Below, piece after piece: positions 14,085 through 22,019 of a DNA stretch of 33,590 nucleotides. The position numbers and the translations under genes were made by a program. Positions within the stretch are counted from its first letter, which is position 1, and each line of letters begins with the position of its first letter. Source of the DNA: a virus; IMG/VR virus record IMGVR_UViG_3300047551_002370, positions 1 through 33,590 of that record. One strand, given 5' to 3'. The notes beneath the pieces are model-generated. The model was given only the letters and a program-made list of their open reading frames with translations, was not told the origin of the DNA and searched no databases.

Positions 14085-15416
14085 CTATTCATTTACATAA
14101 AGAAACATTCCCTCTTCAAGACCATCTTTGATATTCAATTCTCCATTTTCAGTTGGGAACAAGTGCTCTTCACTACAAATAATTTCTTTACCATCTTCCA
14201 AAGTAATCTTATAAGATTTCTTTTTAGTTTTAGGAAAGACATTCAACACTTCATTATAACCAGTATTAGAAAGCACGAAATCCCCAACTTGAATGTTAGA
14301 AATATCTTTCAGTCCTTGCTGTGTTTGAACTTGTGTTTTCAAGTCCAAGCAATAACCTGAACGAGTGGTCTGAGTAGCGGATACAATTGGGACATTAAAT
14401 TCCACTGCTAAACCACGAAGTTCTTCTGCAATTGACTTAATATACGAATAAGAATTGATAGAACTATTTGCCTTGTGCCTACTAGAGGCACAAATATTAA
14501 GATAATCAATAAAAATAATATCAGGTCTAAATGATTTCTTAAGAGAAAGTTCATTAAGAAGTGCCTTAAAATGACCAGAGTGTGCAGAAGCAGTTGGATA
14601 TTCTTTAATAATTAAAGATCCTTGCGTCTTTTTTACAATACCATTTACCTTATTTTCAAATGTTGAACGTGGAAGATCAATTAATTGTTGAATAGGTACA
14701 TTTAAAAGGTTTGCATCAATTCTTTCAGCAATGCGTTCTTCTGCCATTTCCAACGTAATGTACAGAACGTTCCGTCCTTGGAGCAAGACGGAGCTAGCCA
14801 CATGGCACATGAATAAAGATTTCCCGACACCCGTACCAGCAAGAGCGATGTTAAGAGTTTTGTTAGGGAGACCACCTTTTGTGATTTTGTTAAAGTATTC
14901 GAGATCAAATTCAATTTTGTCTTCTTTTCTGTGGTAAAACTCATACCGTTCTTCATAGTTTTGTAAATAGTCATGTCCAATATTATTATCAAAAGATACA
15001 GCAAGAGCATCCGAAAGAATATTGGGAATTGCATCCCGATTCTTTTTATCATTATTTCCATCAGCAATATGAATAGATTCCATAAGTGCCATGTAAATAG
15101 CACGGTCACGACACCACTTTTCAGTTGTATCGAGTAACCATTGCTTCTCTACTGGAAAATCATTCAAAGACTTATTAATTTCTCTGATTTCTTTAATTTG
15201 ATCTTCAGATAAATCTGTGCGATTTTCTACTTCAATGTTAAGTGCTTCGATTGTAATTGCCGAACCATATTTAACAATGAATTTGACAATTTCTTCAAAA
15301 ACGACCTTTTCCGTCTTTTGCTCAAAATAATCTGGTTGAATGAAAGGTATGACCTTACGTGAGTAATCTTCATTAAATACTAAATTTCTGAGAATAGTTG
15401 TCTCAATTCGTTCCAT
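14085..15416 (-). CDS. 41: gp41 replicative helicase N-terminal piece with N-intein
   Basis: 443 aa. Residues 1-355 are DnaB-type hexameric 5'-3' helicase: Walker A AGTGVGKS (193-200), Walker B in IIFIDYLNI (300-308), and the ATQTTRSGY switch where the gene breaks. Residues 356-443 are an N-intein starting Cys1 (CLDLKTQVQT), with block A IQVGDFVLS and block B CSEEHLFPT. ATG 15416 (MERIETT) aligns with the T4 gp41 start and overlaps uvsX by 14 nt; ATG 15443 is the alternative. Alone it lacks the last 104 helicase residues, including the end of the RecA core, so splicing should be required for activity. Confidence 0.95.
   Translation of the reverse strand: MERIETTILRNLVFNEDYSRKVIPFIQPDYFEQKTEKVVFEEIVKFIVKYGSAITIEALNIEVENRTDLSEDQIKEIREINKSLNDFPVEKQWLLDTTEKWCRDRAIYMALMESIHIADGNNDKKNRDAIPNILSDALAVSFDNNIGHDYLQNYEERYEFYHRKEDKIEFDLEYFNKITKGGLPNKTLNIALAGTGVGKSLFMCHVASSVLLQGRNVLYITLEMAEERIAERIDANLLNVPIQQLIDLPRSTFENKVNGIVKKTQGSLIIKEYPTASAHSGHFKALLNELSLKKSFRPDIIFIDYLNICASSRHKANSSINSYSYIKSIAEELRGLAVEFNVPIVSATQTTRSGYCLDLKTQVQTQQGLKDISNIQVGDFVLSNTGYNEVLNVFPKTKKKSYKITLEDGKEIICSEEHLFPTENGELNIKDGLEEGMFLYVNE
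14088..14351 (-). other. Split intein, N-terminal half (88 aa)
   Basis: Cys1 codon at 14349-14351 follows extein TRSGY. The 88 residues match the gp41-1 N-intein almost throughout as I remember it, including GYNEVLNVFPK and SYKITLEDGKEIICSEEH. A stop follows directly, so there is no endonuclease domain in cis. Confidence 0.95.
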
Positions 15417-16410
15417 AAGAGAATTGTTGTTTTGCGGCAGCATCAAGTTGCTGCATTACTTCTTCAGTAAAATACTGATCAGGATTCTTTAAAATCTCCT
15501 TCCCATAAATTTTTTTACCATTAATTTCATACCGACCAGCAACATTTTTCCACATTCCTGCAATTTCACCAAGTTCAAGTAATCCATAATAACGGTCAAG
15601 ACCACGCTCATCATAATAAAGACGAACTTCCACATCTTTGTTTTCTTTACTTAAACGCGACTTAGCAGTTTTTGCCTTAATGATGTTACCAACAATTTCA
15701 GTTCCATCTTTCTCTTTTTTCTTTGAAAGATATACGATAGTAGAAGCGGCATACTTAAGACCACTACCACCACCCATTTCTTTAGTAGGAACGTAAGCAC
15801 CGATAACATCATAAGTATGATTTGTTACAATCATCGGAATTTTCGCTTGCCCAAGTTTAAGGGTAAGCATACGAAATGCGCCTTTAATAAGTTGTGATTT
15901 TGTCATATCCCGAACTTCTTTATCATTCAGAGCATCATTGATCTCCTTACTAGTTGAAAGCATCCCCAAAGAGTCTAGCACAAAAATACATGGTTTGCGT
16001 TCTGCTTCTGGTTTTTTCATATACAAGTCTACTGCCTTGAGTGCCGTTCCCCGAAACTCTTCAACAGTAACAACATTTACAACCACAAGACGAGAAGTAT
16101 CAATTCCACGAGATTCTAGAAGAGATTTAGTGATAGCAGCTTCAGTATCAAAATAGAGACAATAACCATCGGGGTGAGTATCAAGGAAATTCTTAACAAC
16201 GGCGAGAGAGAAAAAAGTCTTTCCAGTAGAAGACTCTCCAGCAATAGCAGTAATCTTATTCCCAGATACACCGCCAAATATGCTACCTGAAACCAATGCA
16301 TTAAAAATGTACGAACCTGTGTCAACATAACTTTCAGTCTCATCAATATCGGAAGCAAGTTGCGTATACTCACCACCAATTTCTTTTACAATATCCTTAA
16401 GAAAGTCCAT
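15403..16410 (-). CDS. uvsX: RecA-like recombinase UvsX
   Basis: 335 aa. Forms filaments on ssDNA and drives strand exchange and recombination-dependent replication. Walker A GESSTGKT (58-65), Walker B CIFVLDSLGM (about 140-150), and the MIVTNHTYD plus EMGGGSGLKYAAS loop region are all present. GGGAG precedes the ATG by about 9 nt. It shares 14 nt with gp41 and 14 nt with the 46-aa gene upstream, giving a coupled recombination-helicase unit. Confidence 0.96.
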   Translation of the reverse strand: MDFLKDIVKEIGGEYTQLASDIDETESYVDTGSYIFNALVSGSIFGGVSGNKITAIAGESSTGKTFFSLAVVKNFLDTHPDGYCLYFDTEAAITKSLLESRGIDTSRLVVVNVVTVEEFRGTALKAVDLYMKKPEAERKPCIFVLDSLGMLSTSKEINDALNDKEVRDMTKSQLIKGAFRMLTLKLGQAKIPMIVTNHTYDVIGAYVPTKEMGGGSGLKYAASTIVYLSKKKEKDGTEIVGNIIKAKTAKSRLSKENKDVEVRLYYDERGLDRYYGLLELGEIAGMWKNVAGRYEINGKKIYGKEILKNPDQYFTEEVMQQLDAAAKQQFSYGTN

Positions 16411-16537
16411 TAATTTTTTCTCCCTTTAATTTATTTAATTTATGTGACCACAACTTAGCATAAAGTTGTGGATTGCGAGTTTCCAATATTTTGATTATGT
16501 AATCCAACTCTTTTTCGTTTATTGGTAATTGTATCAT
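16397..16537 (-). CDS. Small conserved protein between gp43 and UvsX, 46 aa
   Basis: ATG 16537 overlaps the gp43 stop as ATGA, and the frame runs into the first codons of uvsX. The product (MIQLPINEKELDYIIKILET, then RNPQLYAKLWSHKLNKLKGE) is a short helical basic protein. I recognise the pattern from other cyanophages, where it occupies the same place. Function unknown; recombination or polymerase accessory is possible from position only. Confidence 0.75.
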   Translation of the reverse strand: MIQLPINEKELDYIIKILETRNPQLYAKLWSHKLNKLKGEKINGLS

Positions 16538-19035
16538 AGGAAAAAACTTTCTAAATTAATATTCTTCTCTACAGACCATCCAATTGAATCTAAGATTGAT
16601 TTTAATGGTTCAACAAAACTCTTTTCAAATTGTAATTCATAATCAATATACTTGTCAAGACCAAGTTCTTTGGGAAAATCCTGAATAAAGGAAATTATGT
16701 TTTCACGAATAATATTTGGTTTTTTTAAATATATGAATTTAATTTTTTCACCATTACCTATAAGAGAATACTTTTTACTTAATTTTTTTTCTTTTATATA
16801 ATGATTAAAAAGCAATGCTCCTCTAATATGAATGGGTGTTCCTTTTATGTAAATATCAGATGATGAATGATATTTACGAACATCAGAAGCAGTTCTTGGA
16901 AAAGCAATTTGTTCTGGTGGAAGTTTTTTAAACTGTTCACGACATTTATCTACAAATTTAATTACATCATCTTCGGTTCCATTCATCATCAATTTAAGTC
17001 CATCTTTAATCATCTTTCGACAAGGTGCAGGAGTTGATGATTTAACTGCTTCAATACCCATCATTTTAAGTTTAGGTTCTTCATAGCGAACACCTTCACT
17101 ATCCCAAACATTCAGAATGTAACGCTTCTTTGCAGTCCAGATTCCACGCTCAGCAATGTTCTCACGCTTCATCTGCATCTTCTGGTCATAAGCATTTACG
17201 TACTCGGCCAGTTCTTGGTAGCAACTTTCAATATACTTTTCAAGTTCCACCTTACAGACCTTATCAAGGAACGAAACAATGCTTTCAGTAGTTTTTTCTC
17301 TTCCTTTGTATACACCCTCAACCAGAGGACCCATGTTAAGATAAACAGAATCAGTATCAGAAGCAATAACATAATCTATCTCTTTCGTTTTGAGTATTTT
17401 ATTCAAATATTGATTGAGTTTATTTTCAATCCAACGAATTGCAACTTGACCTGATAAAGTAATTGCCTCAGCATTTTCTAATTTATAATAACGAAAATAT
17501 TGATTACCAATAGCACCATAAGCAGAATTAAGTTGAATCTTTCTCGCCATTTGGATGTTGTTACAGCGAGCAATCTCTTTTTCTAGTTCTTTTGTCTTTT
17601 TCTTTTCATATTCTTGTTTTGCGGCAATCATTTTCTTCTTATAAACTGTACGATCTTCATAAATCTTTTCCATCAGTTCAGGTAAGAAACCACGCACATC
17701 CTTACGGAACATAGCACCATTTGGACATACTGCATAATCTTTATAAAGTTCAAACGTAAGTTCTTGATTAAGAATTTTATCAACCGTAACTGTTGGATGT
17801 TTTTCTTCAACAAGAGTTTCTGGACTTACGTTAAACTGCATAATCAAGTGAGGATAAAGTGAGTTTAAATCAAAATTAACAACCCAATCATACATTCCAG
17901 GAATTGGTTCTTTTACATAAGCGCCAGCATACTTAGAATCCTTATCAGACTTTTCTTTAGGCGGAATTACAATATTTCTTTTTTTGAGATAATTGTAGAT
18001 GATTGTATCCCACATTCTTACTTGCGAAAATACATCATCATAATTCGCTTTAGCATCATATGCCATCGTAAGAGCAAGTTCAATCAACTTCATCTTGTCT
18101 TCCATTCGGTCAACAAGTTCTACGTCAACAATGTTGTATTCTACAAACTTTTGCCAACCATTAGTATAAAAGTCTTTAAATGTATCAAACTCGGAGTGAT
18201 CAAGTTTTTTCTGGCCAAGTTCTACCTCAGCAATATAATCAAGACGATAAGACTCTTGTGCTTTGTAAGTAAATTTTTTATAAAGATCGAGATAGTCTAA
18301 CTGTGAAATACCTCCAACATCATAACAAAGATGTCTACGTCCAGAAATATAAGTTTCAGTTTCTGTTACAAGTCCCCAAGGGGAAATTCTTTTCATTAAC
18401 TTTTCACCAAGAACCCTATCAATTCTACGGACAAGATATGGAATATCATATAGTTTACTATTCCACCCAGTTACAACTTCTGGTGTATTAGTTTCAATCA
18501 TCCACCAATTAATAAAATCATTTAAGAGATCATATTCAGTTTTAAAAGATTTATAGATAACATTTTTTTGTCGGTTCTGAAATGGACCTTTTCCCCAAGT
18601 GCGAATTTGCTTTGAAGAATAGTCCTGAATAGTAATCAAAAGAACTTCTTCTGCGGCAGATTCCACATCAGGAAATCCATTCTCGGATGCAACCTCAATA
18701 TCAATCGTAGTTACTTTAATCTTATTGATGTCAAACTTCAGTTCTTCTTCTGGGTAAATGTCGGAAATATACTGATAAATGTATTGAGTATTTCCGAAGA
18801 TTTTAAAGTTTTCTACATTTTCATACTTCTTGACAAACTCACGACATTCACGAACAGAACCAGGTTGAACTGATTCAACATATTCTCCATTTAGAGTTTG
18901 GTATTTAGTTTTTTTATTCGCAGGGACAAAAAGAGTCGGGTTAAACTTCTCACGGGTCATAAAATGATTTCCATTTTCATAACCACGGACCAAGAAGTGA
19001 TCCCCGACCATTTGAACGTTAGTATAAAAACGCAT
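16534..19035 (-). CDS. 43: Family B DNA polymerase gp43
   Basis: 833 aa (T4: 898). Replicative polymerase with proofreading. Exonuclease motifs: DIE (112-114), the Exo II region around TGWNSKLYDIPYL (189-201), Exo III YNIVDVELVD (300-309). Polymerase motifs: A DLNSLYP (389-395), B KIQLNSAYG (499-507), C SDTDS (559-563). The C-terminal NLESFFL fits a clamp-binding peptide for gp45. No intron or intein interrupts it. The start overlaps the previous stop as TAATG. Confidence 0.97.
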   Translation of the reverse strand: MRFYTNVQMVGDHFLVRGYENGNHFMTREKFNPTLFVPANKKTKYQTLNGEYVESVQPGSVRECREFVKKYENVENFKIFGNTQYIYQYISDIYPEEELKFDINKIKVTTIDIEVASENGFPDVESAAEEVLLITIQDYSSKQIRTWGKGPFQNRQKNVIYKSFKTEYDLLNDFINWWMIETNTPEVVTGWNSKLYDIPYLVRRIDRVLGEKLMKRISPWGLVTETETYISGRRHLCYDVGGISQLDYLDLYKKFTYKAQESYRLDYIAEVELGQKKLDHSEFDTFKDFYTNGWQKFVEYNIVDVELVDRMEDKMKLIELALTMAYDAKANYDDVFSQVRMWDTIIYNYLKKRNIVIPPKEKSDKDSKYAGAYVKEPIPGMYDWVVNFDLNSLYPHLIMQFNVSPETLVEEKHPTVTVDKILNQELTFELYKDYAVCPNGAMFRKDVRGFLPELMEKIYEDRTVYKKKMIAAKQEYEKKKTKELEKEIARCNNIQMARKIQLNSAYGAIGNQYFRYYKLENAEAITLSGQVAIRWIENKLNQYLNKILKTKEIDYVIASDTDSVYLNMGPLVEGVYKGREKTTESIVSFLDKVCKVELEKYIESCYQELAEYVNAYDQKMQMKRENIAERGIWTAKKRYILNVWDSEGVRYEEPKLKMMGIEAVKSSTPAPCRKMIKDGLKLMMNGTEDDVIKFVDKCREQFKKLPPEQIAFPRTASDVRKYHSSSDIYIKGTPIHIRGALLFNHYIKEKKLSKKYSLIGNGEKIKFIYLKKPNIIRENIISFIQDFPKELGLDKYIDYELQFEKSFVEPLKSILDSIGWSVEKNINLESFFL

Positions 19036-19304
19036 TATTTAATAAATTCAAGATACTTTTCAATAACTTCATGAGTTGGATCTGCAATAGTTAAAATATC
19101 TTCAGATCTAATCATAAGTTCTTTTTGATTTGTTGCTTCTATCCATGGTTCAAGATAAAACTCTTCGGAAGATTCTTTCTTTTTCCATTGACAAGGATTA
19201 ATCAATTTACAATTTGGATCCCCAAGTTCAGCATCAATTTCGATTATTTCAGTTATTAAAATAGTATCAACTTTCAACAATAGACACTTCACATTCTTTT
19301 CCAT
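19035..19304 (-). CDS. Sm-like family small protein, copy 2
   Basis: 89 aa, beta-rich: NVKCLLLKVDTILITEIIEI, DPNCKLINPCQ, then EPWI and the RSEDILTIADPTHEVIEKYL ending. It is a diverged paralogue of the protein encoded directly upstream (shared PWI and following ILT/VITV-x-P pattern) and overlaps it by 38 nt. GAGG lies 9 nt before the ATG. A cyanophage-type Sm-like protein has a solved structure, and this pattern resembles that family as I remember it. RNA binding is therefore a hypothesis. Confidence 0.7.
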   Translation of the reverse strand: MEKNVKCLLLKVDTILITEIIEIDAELGDPNCKLINPCQWKKKESSEEFYLEPWIEATNQKELMIRSEDILTIADPTHEVIEKYLEFIK

Positions 19305-19602
19305 TTACTTTTTCCTCAAACATTTCTTTTAAAGAACTAATGGGTTCTACTACAGTTATAACCCAATCTGGCGTAACAATAACATCTTTATCTTCAGATA
19401 AAATAATCCATGGAGATAAAGTTACACTGACAACATTTTCAGAATCTTCATTAATGTTTTCAGTTAAAAGAACTGGAGAATTTAAAATAACTTTATGTGG
19501 ATTGGAAAACAAATATCCACATGGTTTTTCATCAGAAACAAGTTCTTTTGCATCGGAAATAATGTAATCTCCGGACTTTAACAATGCTAATTTAGTTGAC
19601 AT
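19267..19602 (-). CDS. Sm-like family small protein, copy 1
   Basis: 111 aa. It shares with the next gene a strand (KLALLKSGDYIISDAKEL), a NPHKVILNSPVLL segment matching DPNCKLINPCQ, a LSPWIILSEDKDVIVTPDWV stretch matching EPWI...IRSEDI, and a terminal acidic helix. First gene of the gp43-uvsX-gp41 operon, directly behind the promoter at 19626-19654. Possibly an Sm/Lsm-like ring protein; family function is not established. Confidence 0.7.
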   Translation of the reverse strand: MSTKLALLKSGDYIISDAKELVSDEKPCGYLFSNPHKVILNSPVLLTENINEDSENVVSVTLSPWIILSEDKDVIVTPDWVITVVEPISSLKEMFEEKVNGKECEVSIVES

Positions 19603-19625
19603 GCTCAGATAATTTCCTTAATCTC

Positions 19626-19654
19626 ATTTTAGCAAAAAAAGGGGGAGGTGTCAA
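19626..19654 (-). promoter_or_regulatory. Strong sigma70-like early promoter for the gp43 operon
   Basis: TTGACA (19654-19649), 17-bp spacer, TAAAAT (19631-19626). The -35 lies inside the terminator hairpin of Hsp20 and the spacer contains its T-tract. The host sigma70 holoenzyme could use it early. Confidence 0.75.
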
Positions 19655-19677
19655 CTGGATTTTGCCAGTTGCCTCCC
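19643..19677 (-). terminator. Terminator of the Hsp20 gene
   Basis: Stem GGGAGG/CCTCCC (19672-19677 with 19643-19648) plus CAACTGG/CCAGTTG (19665-19671 with 19652-19658), with a 3-nt bulge and 6-nt loop, followed by seven T. It is the strongest terminator in the window and overlaps the next promoter. Confidence 0.93.
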
Positions 19678-19702
19678 AAGCGCCGACGATATTCAAATAT
19701 AT

Positions 19703-20143
19703 TTATAGATAATCTTTACGAGCATGATGTTCTGGAATAATCTTACCAAGAGTTACATTCAATAGTCCATCTTCAAATGTGACCTCTTTGATTGTTGTGT
19801 CGTCAGATAATGTCCATGATCTCTTGAAAGATCGTTGAGCCAATCCCTTATGAATGTATTGTGTATCAGACTCTTTATCCTCTTTTTGCCCTTCGACAAA
19901 AAGTTTTCCATACTCTGTGTATACATGTACTTCCTCCTTCTTAAATCCAGCAAGTGCAAGTTCTAATCTTGATTCTACGTTACTGATTTGAACAAGATTA
20001 TATGGTGGGTAATTAGAAGTCGTCTCGTGAATCTTAAAAATACGATCAAAATATTCATCCATTCCAATGCTATTACGTGTAATCCTGTCCATCAAGGCAG
20101 GAAGATCCGCAGATGTAAACCTAGAAGTTGCAAGGTTAGTCAT
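19703..20143 (-). CDS. hsp20: Small heat-shock protein Hsp20 (alpha-crystallin family)
   Basis: 146 aa. ATP-independent holdase chaperone. The alpha-crystallin domain spans about residues 45-135: YPPYNLVQISNVESRLELAL, GFKKEEVHVYTEYGKLFVEG, FKRSWTLSDDTTIKEVTFED, and the GLLNVTLGK strand. The N-terminal arm and short tail are typical. AAGGAGCT precedes the ATG. It has its own promoter and terminator, so it is a single-gene unit between helicase and polymerase operons. Hsp20 is a common T4-like cyanophage gene; a role in virion folding or host-stress relief is inferred. Confidence 0.95.
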   Translation of the reverse strand: MTNLATSRFTSADLPALMDRITRNSIGMDEYFDRIFKIHETTSNYPPYNLVQISNVESRLELALAGFKKEEVHVYTEYGKLFVEGQKEDKESDTQYIHKGLAQRSFKRSWTLSDDTTIKEVTFEDGLLNVTLGKIIPEHHARKDYL

Positions 20144-20203
20144 TATAGTAGCTCCTTAAAAAGCGAGTTTATGTTGTGTGGACCCTTACGGCATCCGCAT
20201 ATA

Positions 20204-20209
20204 ATTATA
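20204..20209 (-). promoter_or_regulatory. Extended -10 promoter for Hsp20
   Basis: TGTTATAAT on the minus strand gives an extended -10 (TGnTATAAT). No recognisable -35 lies 16-18 bp upstream, where the helicase terminator sits. The 5' leader is about 55 nt. Confidence 0.6.
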
Positions 20210-20225
20210 ACAGAAAGCATAAAAA

Positions 20226-20244
20226 AGGGAGTGTTGAACTCCCT
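20226..20244 (-). terminator. Terminator of the SF2 helicase gene
   Basis: 7-bp stem AGGGAGT/ACTCCCT (20226-20232 with 20238-20244), 5-nt loop, six T on the minus strand, directly upstream of the Hsp20 -10 region. Confidence 0.88.
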
Positions 20245-20258
20245 ACTTTTTTATTCGG

Positions 20259-21866
20259 TTATACGAAAAATTTATCAAGTGCTCCTGAAATTGCCCATTC
20301 AGAAATTTTATCTTCAATAAATTCTCCACAATAAGGACAATTTAATGGGAGTTCATTATTAACAGTATGATTTATACAATTGGGTTTTTGCACACCAGTA
20401 AATTTGTAAAGATAATCAAAACCTTTTTGAGATGTATTAACATAATCTTTTTCAAATTCTTCTAATGATTCTTCCCAAGTTCTTTTTGCCTTGTTATTGG
20501 TAGGGTGCCAGATATCAAAAACATTTGAAATTTTAATAGTTTCAATTACAGTTTCAATATCTACATTATAATCCTGAGGATAATACTTTAAATAATTGTC
20601 AAGATTATTAATATATTCTTTACGAATGATATCGCCAGTTCCAACATTCAATCTCACCATTCTCCCAAAAATTTGAATGGGTATTGGTGTTTTAATCTCC
20701 TTTGGATCACGAACACGACATACAACAGCTGCTGTTAAATTATGGACATTAATTCCAGATCTACCCCTATTAATGACAAGAAGAAATCTAACTGGATCAT
20801 TTGGATCTTGCAATCTAGTAAATAATTCTGAAGAAGTTGGAACAGTTTCTTTAGATCCATCTAATCCCCAAATAGTATTCCCACCACTATTATTTTCTAC
20901 CATAGTAGCAATCATCTTATCTGAAGGATTGCCAAACCCCTCAGTTAAAAGATAATCAGCAATTATTTCTCTAGTTTCAGTAATAGAACATCCCCAAATT
21001 CCCCTCGAATCTCCACACACATAAAATGCACTAAGTTTAGGGTTAATATTTGGATCAGATTTTTTTAATTTAAATAACAGTTCTTCCCGTTTGAAAAGCA
21101 ATTCGATACTTTCTTGAACTGCAGGTTTAATTGAATCAAAACCTTGTGTTTTAGTAAAACTATATGGTTTTGGTCTATTTAACCAAGATTGGGAAGGGAG
21201 AATATCCTCTAATGGTGCAAGTTCTCCAGAAATTTCAAATTGATCAGATAATTTATCATTACCCCTATGATGTTCAGTAGCAGTAGCAGTAAATCCCAAA
21301 ATTCTAGGATTTACATCTCTCCATTTTAAAATTAGTTTAGAAGTTTCGGCAGAGTATTCTGAGGTATAACCAAAATTAACAGTATATGCTTCTCTACCTG
21401 CATCAGCACATCCAATGAATTGATGAGCTTCTTCAATAATTAAAACAGATTCTTTAGCATATTTTAGCAATCTTTCAAAATTAGTAGAGAAGTAAGTGTG
21501 AGTACAAGAAACACAAAGAACTGTCTTTGGTATTTTTCCAATAGCATCTAAAATACTATTACTTGCAGGATCAGCTATAAAAGTGAAATTAACCTCATCT
21601 TCTTTGGATAGTTCTTCAACATGACAAAATGTTCCATCATATGCAACTTCTCTTGTTGGAGATAACCTAAAAATATATTTCATGTCGGGAAATGCATTCT
21701 TAAGTACTAAAGGCATTTCCTTATCTTGATAGTATGATTTTCCTCCACCAGTTTGTAAAATAAAAACCTTTACTTTAGGTTGTGTGTATAGTGAACTATT
21801 AATAGTTTTTTCAAAATTAGAAGCGAACTGTTCATACGCTTTATTTGGACGCATTTCTCTCGTCAT
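20259..21866 (-). CDS. SF2 DEAD/DEAH-type helicase, type III restriction-like
   Basis: 535 aa. NTP-dependent helicase or translocase. Motif I QTGGGKS (38-44), motif II EEAH (145-148), motif III GFTATATEH (about 190), motif VI QIFGRMVRLN (about 405), and a C-terminal probable zinc ribbon (CINH then CPYC). It differs from T4 UvsW in its N-terminus and motif I context, so I do not call it uvsW. ATG 21866 has GAGG upstream. It is a monocistronic unit with its own strong promoter, a structured leader of about 115 nt and its own terminator, suggesting dose control separate from the replication genes. Confidence 0.88.
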   Translation of the reverse strand: MTREMRPNKAYEQFASNFEKTINSSLYTQPKVKVFILQTGGGKSYYQDKEMPLVLKNAFPDMKYIFRLSPTREVAYDGTFCHVEELSKEDEVNFTFIADPASNSILDAIGKIPKTVLCVSCTHTYFSTNFERLLKYAKESVLIIEEAHQFIGCADAGREAYTVNFGYTSEYSAETSKLILKWRDVNPRILGFTATATEHHRGNDKLSDQFEISGELAPLEDILPSQSWLNRPKPYSFTKTQGFDSIKPAVQESIELLFKREELLFKLKKSDPNINPKLSAFYVCGDSRGIWGCSITETREIIADYLLTEGFGNPSDKMIATMVENNSGGNTIWGLDGSKETVPTSSELFTRLQDPNDPVRFLLVINRGRSGINVHNLTAAVVCRVRDPKEIKTPIPIQIFGRMVRLNVGTGDIIRKEYINNLDNYLKYYPQDYNVDIETVIETIKISNVFDIWHPTNNKAKRTWEESLEEFEKDYVNTSQKGFDYLYKFTGVQKPNCINHTVNNELPLNCPYCGEFIEDKISEWAISGALDKFFV

Positions 21867-21885
21867 GTTACCTCTTTAGATTCGT

Positions 21886-21975
21886 TAACTGTCTTTCGAC
21901 ATGTTAGTTGTTATGGGAACATATCCCACCTGAGTGTTTCCACAACAGGTATCTACTACTCAACCGATGTAGTAG
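21886..21975 (-). ncRNA. Structured 5' leader of the helicase gene, four hairpins
   Basis: On the minus strand, in order: CTACTAC/GTAGTAG stem (21969-21975 with 21953-21959); ACCTG/CAGGT with inner GTG-GAAA-CAC (21928-21950); TGGGA/TCCCA (21914-21928); TAAC-TGTC with GAAA loop and one bulge (21886-21906). Two carry GAAA tetraloops. A five-codon frame (MSKDS) lies in the last hairpin at 21902-21885. No riboswitch class is recognised. It could be a cis-regulatory RNA or attenuator, or only stabilise the message. Confidence 0.55.
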
Positions 21976-21990
21976 ACGGTTTATTTATGC

Positions 21991-22019
21991 ATCATAGCAT
22001 AAATAAAGAGGGGTGTCAA
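21991..22019 (-). promoter_or_regulatory. Strong sigma70-like early promoter for the helicase
   Basis: Perfect TTGACA (22019-22014), 17-bp spacer, TATGAT (21996-21991). The -35 sits in the loop and stem of the RegA terminator. The -10 lies between 11-bp inverted-repeat arms (21980-21990 and 21997-22007). A late-like CATAAATA (21989-21982) overlaps the expected start site. Confidence 0.8.

Noticed and set aside
13023-14085. gp41 as a pseudogene broken by a stop and an insertion
   Set aside because: Both breakpoints carry complete intein halves with catalytic Cys1, His, Asn and Ser+1, so the break is functional.
16534-19035. Intein or intron in gp43, UvsX or NrdA
   Set aside because: All motifs are continuous at normal lengths; only gp41 is split.
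19700-19707. TATAAATA over the Hsp20 stop codon as a late promoter
   Set aside because: A strong terminator lies directly downstream, so transcripts would end before the next gene; likely chance.
20209-20220. MotA-like middle promoter (TGCTTT) before Hsp20
   Set aside because: The box is only 3 nt from the -10, not the 12-13 nt required, and cyanophages are not known to rely on MotA.
20259-21866. Calling the SF2 helicase UvsW
   Set aside because: Motifs fit SF2 generally but the N-terminus and C-terminal zinc ribbon do not resemble T4 UvsW clearly enough.
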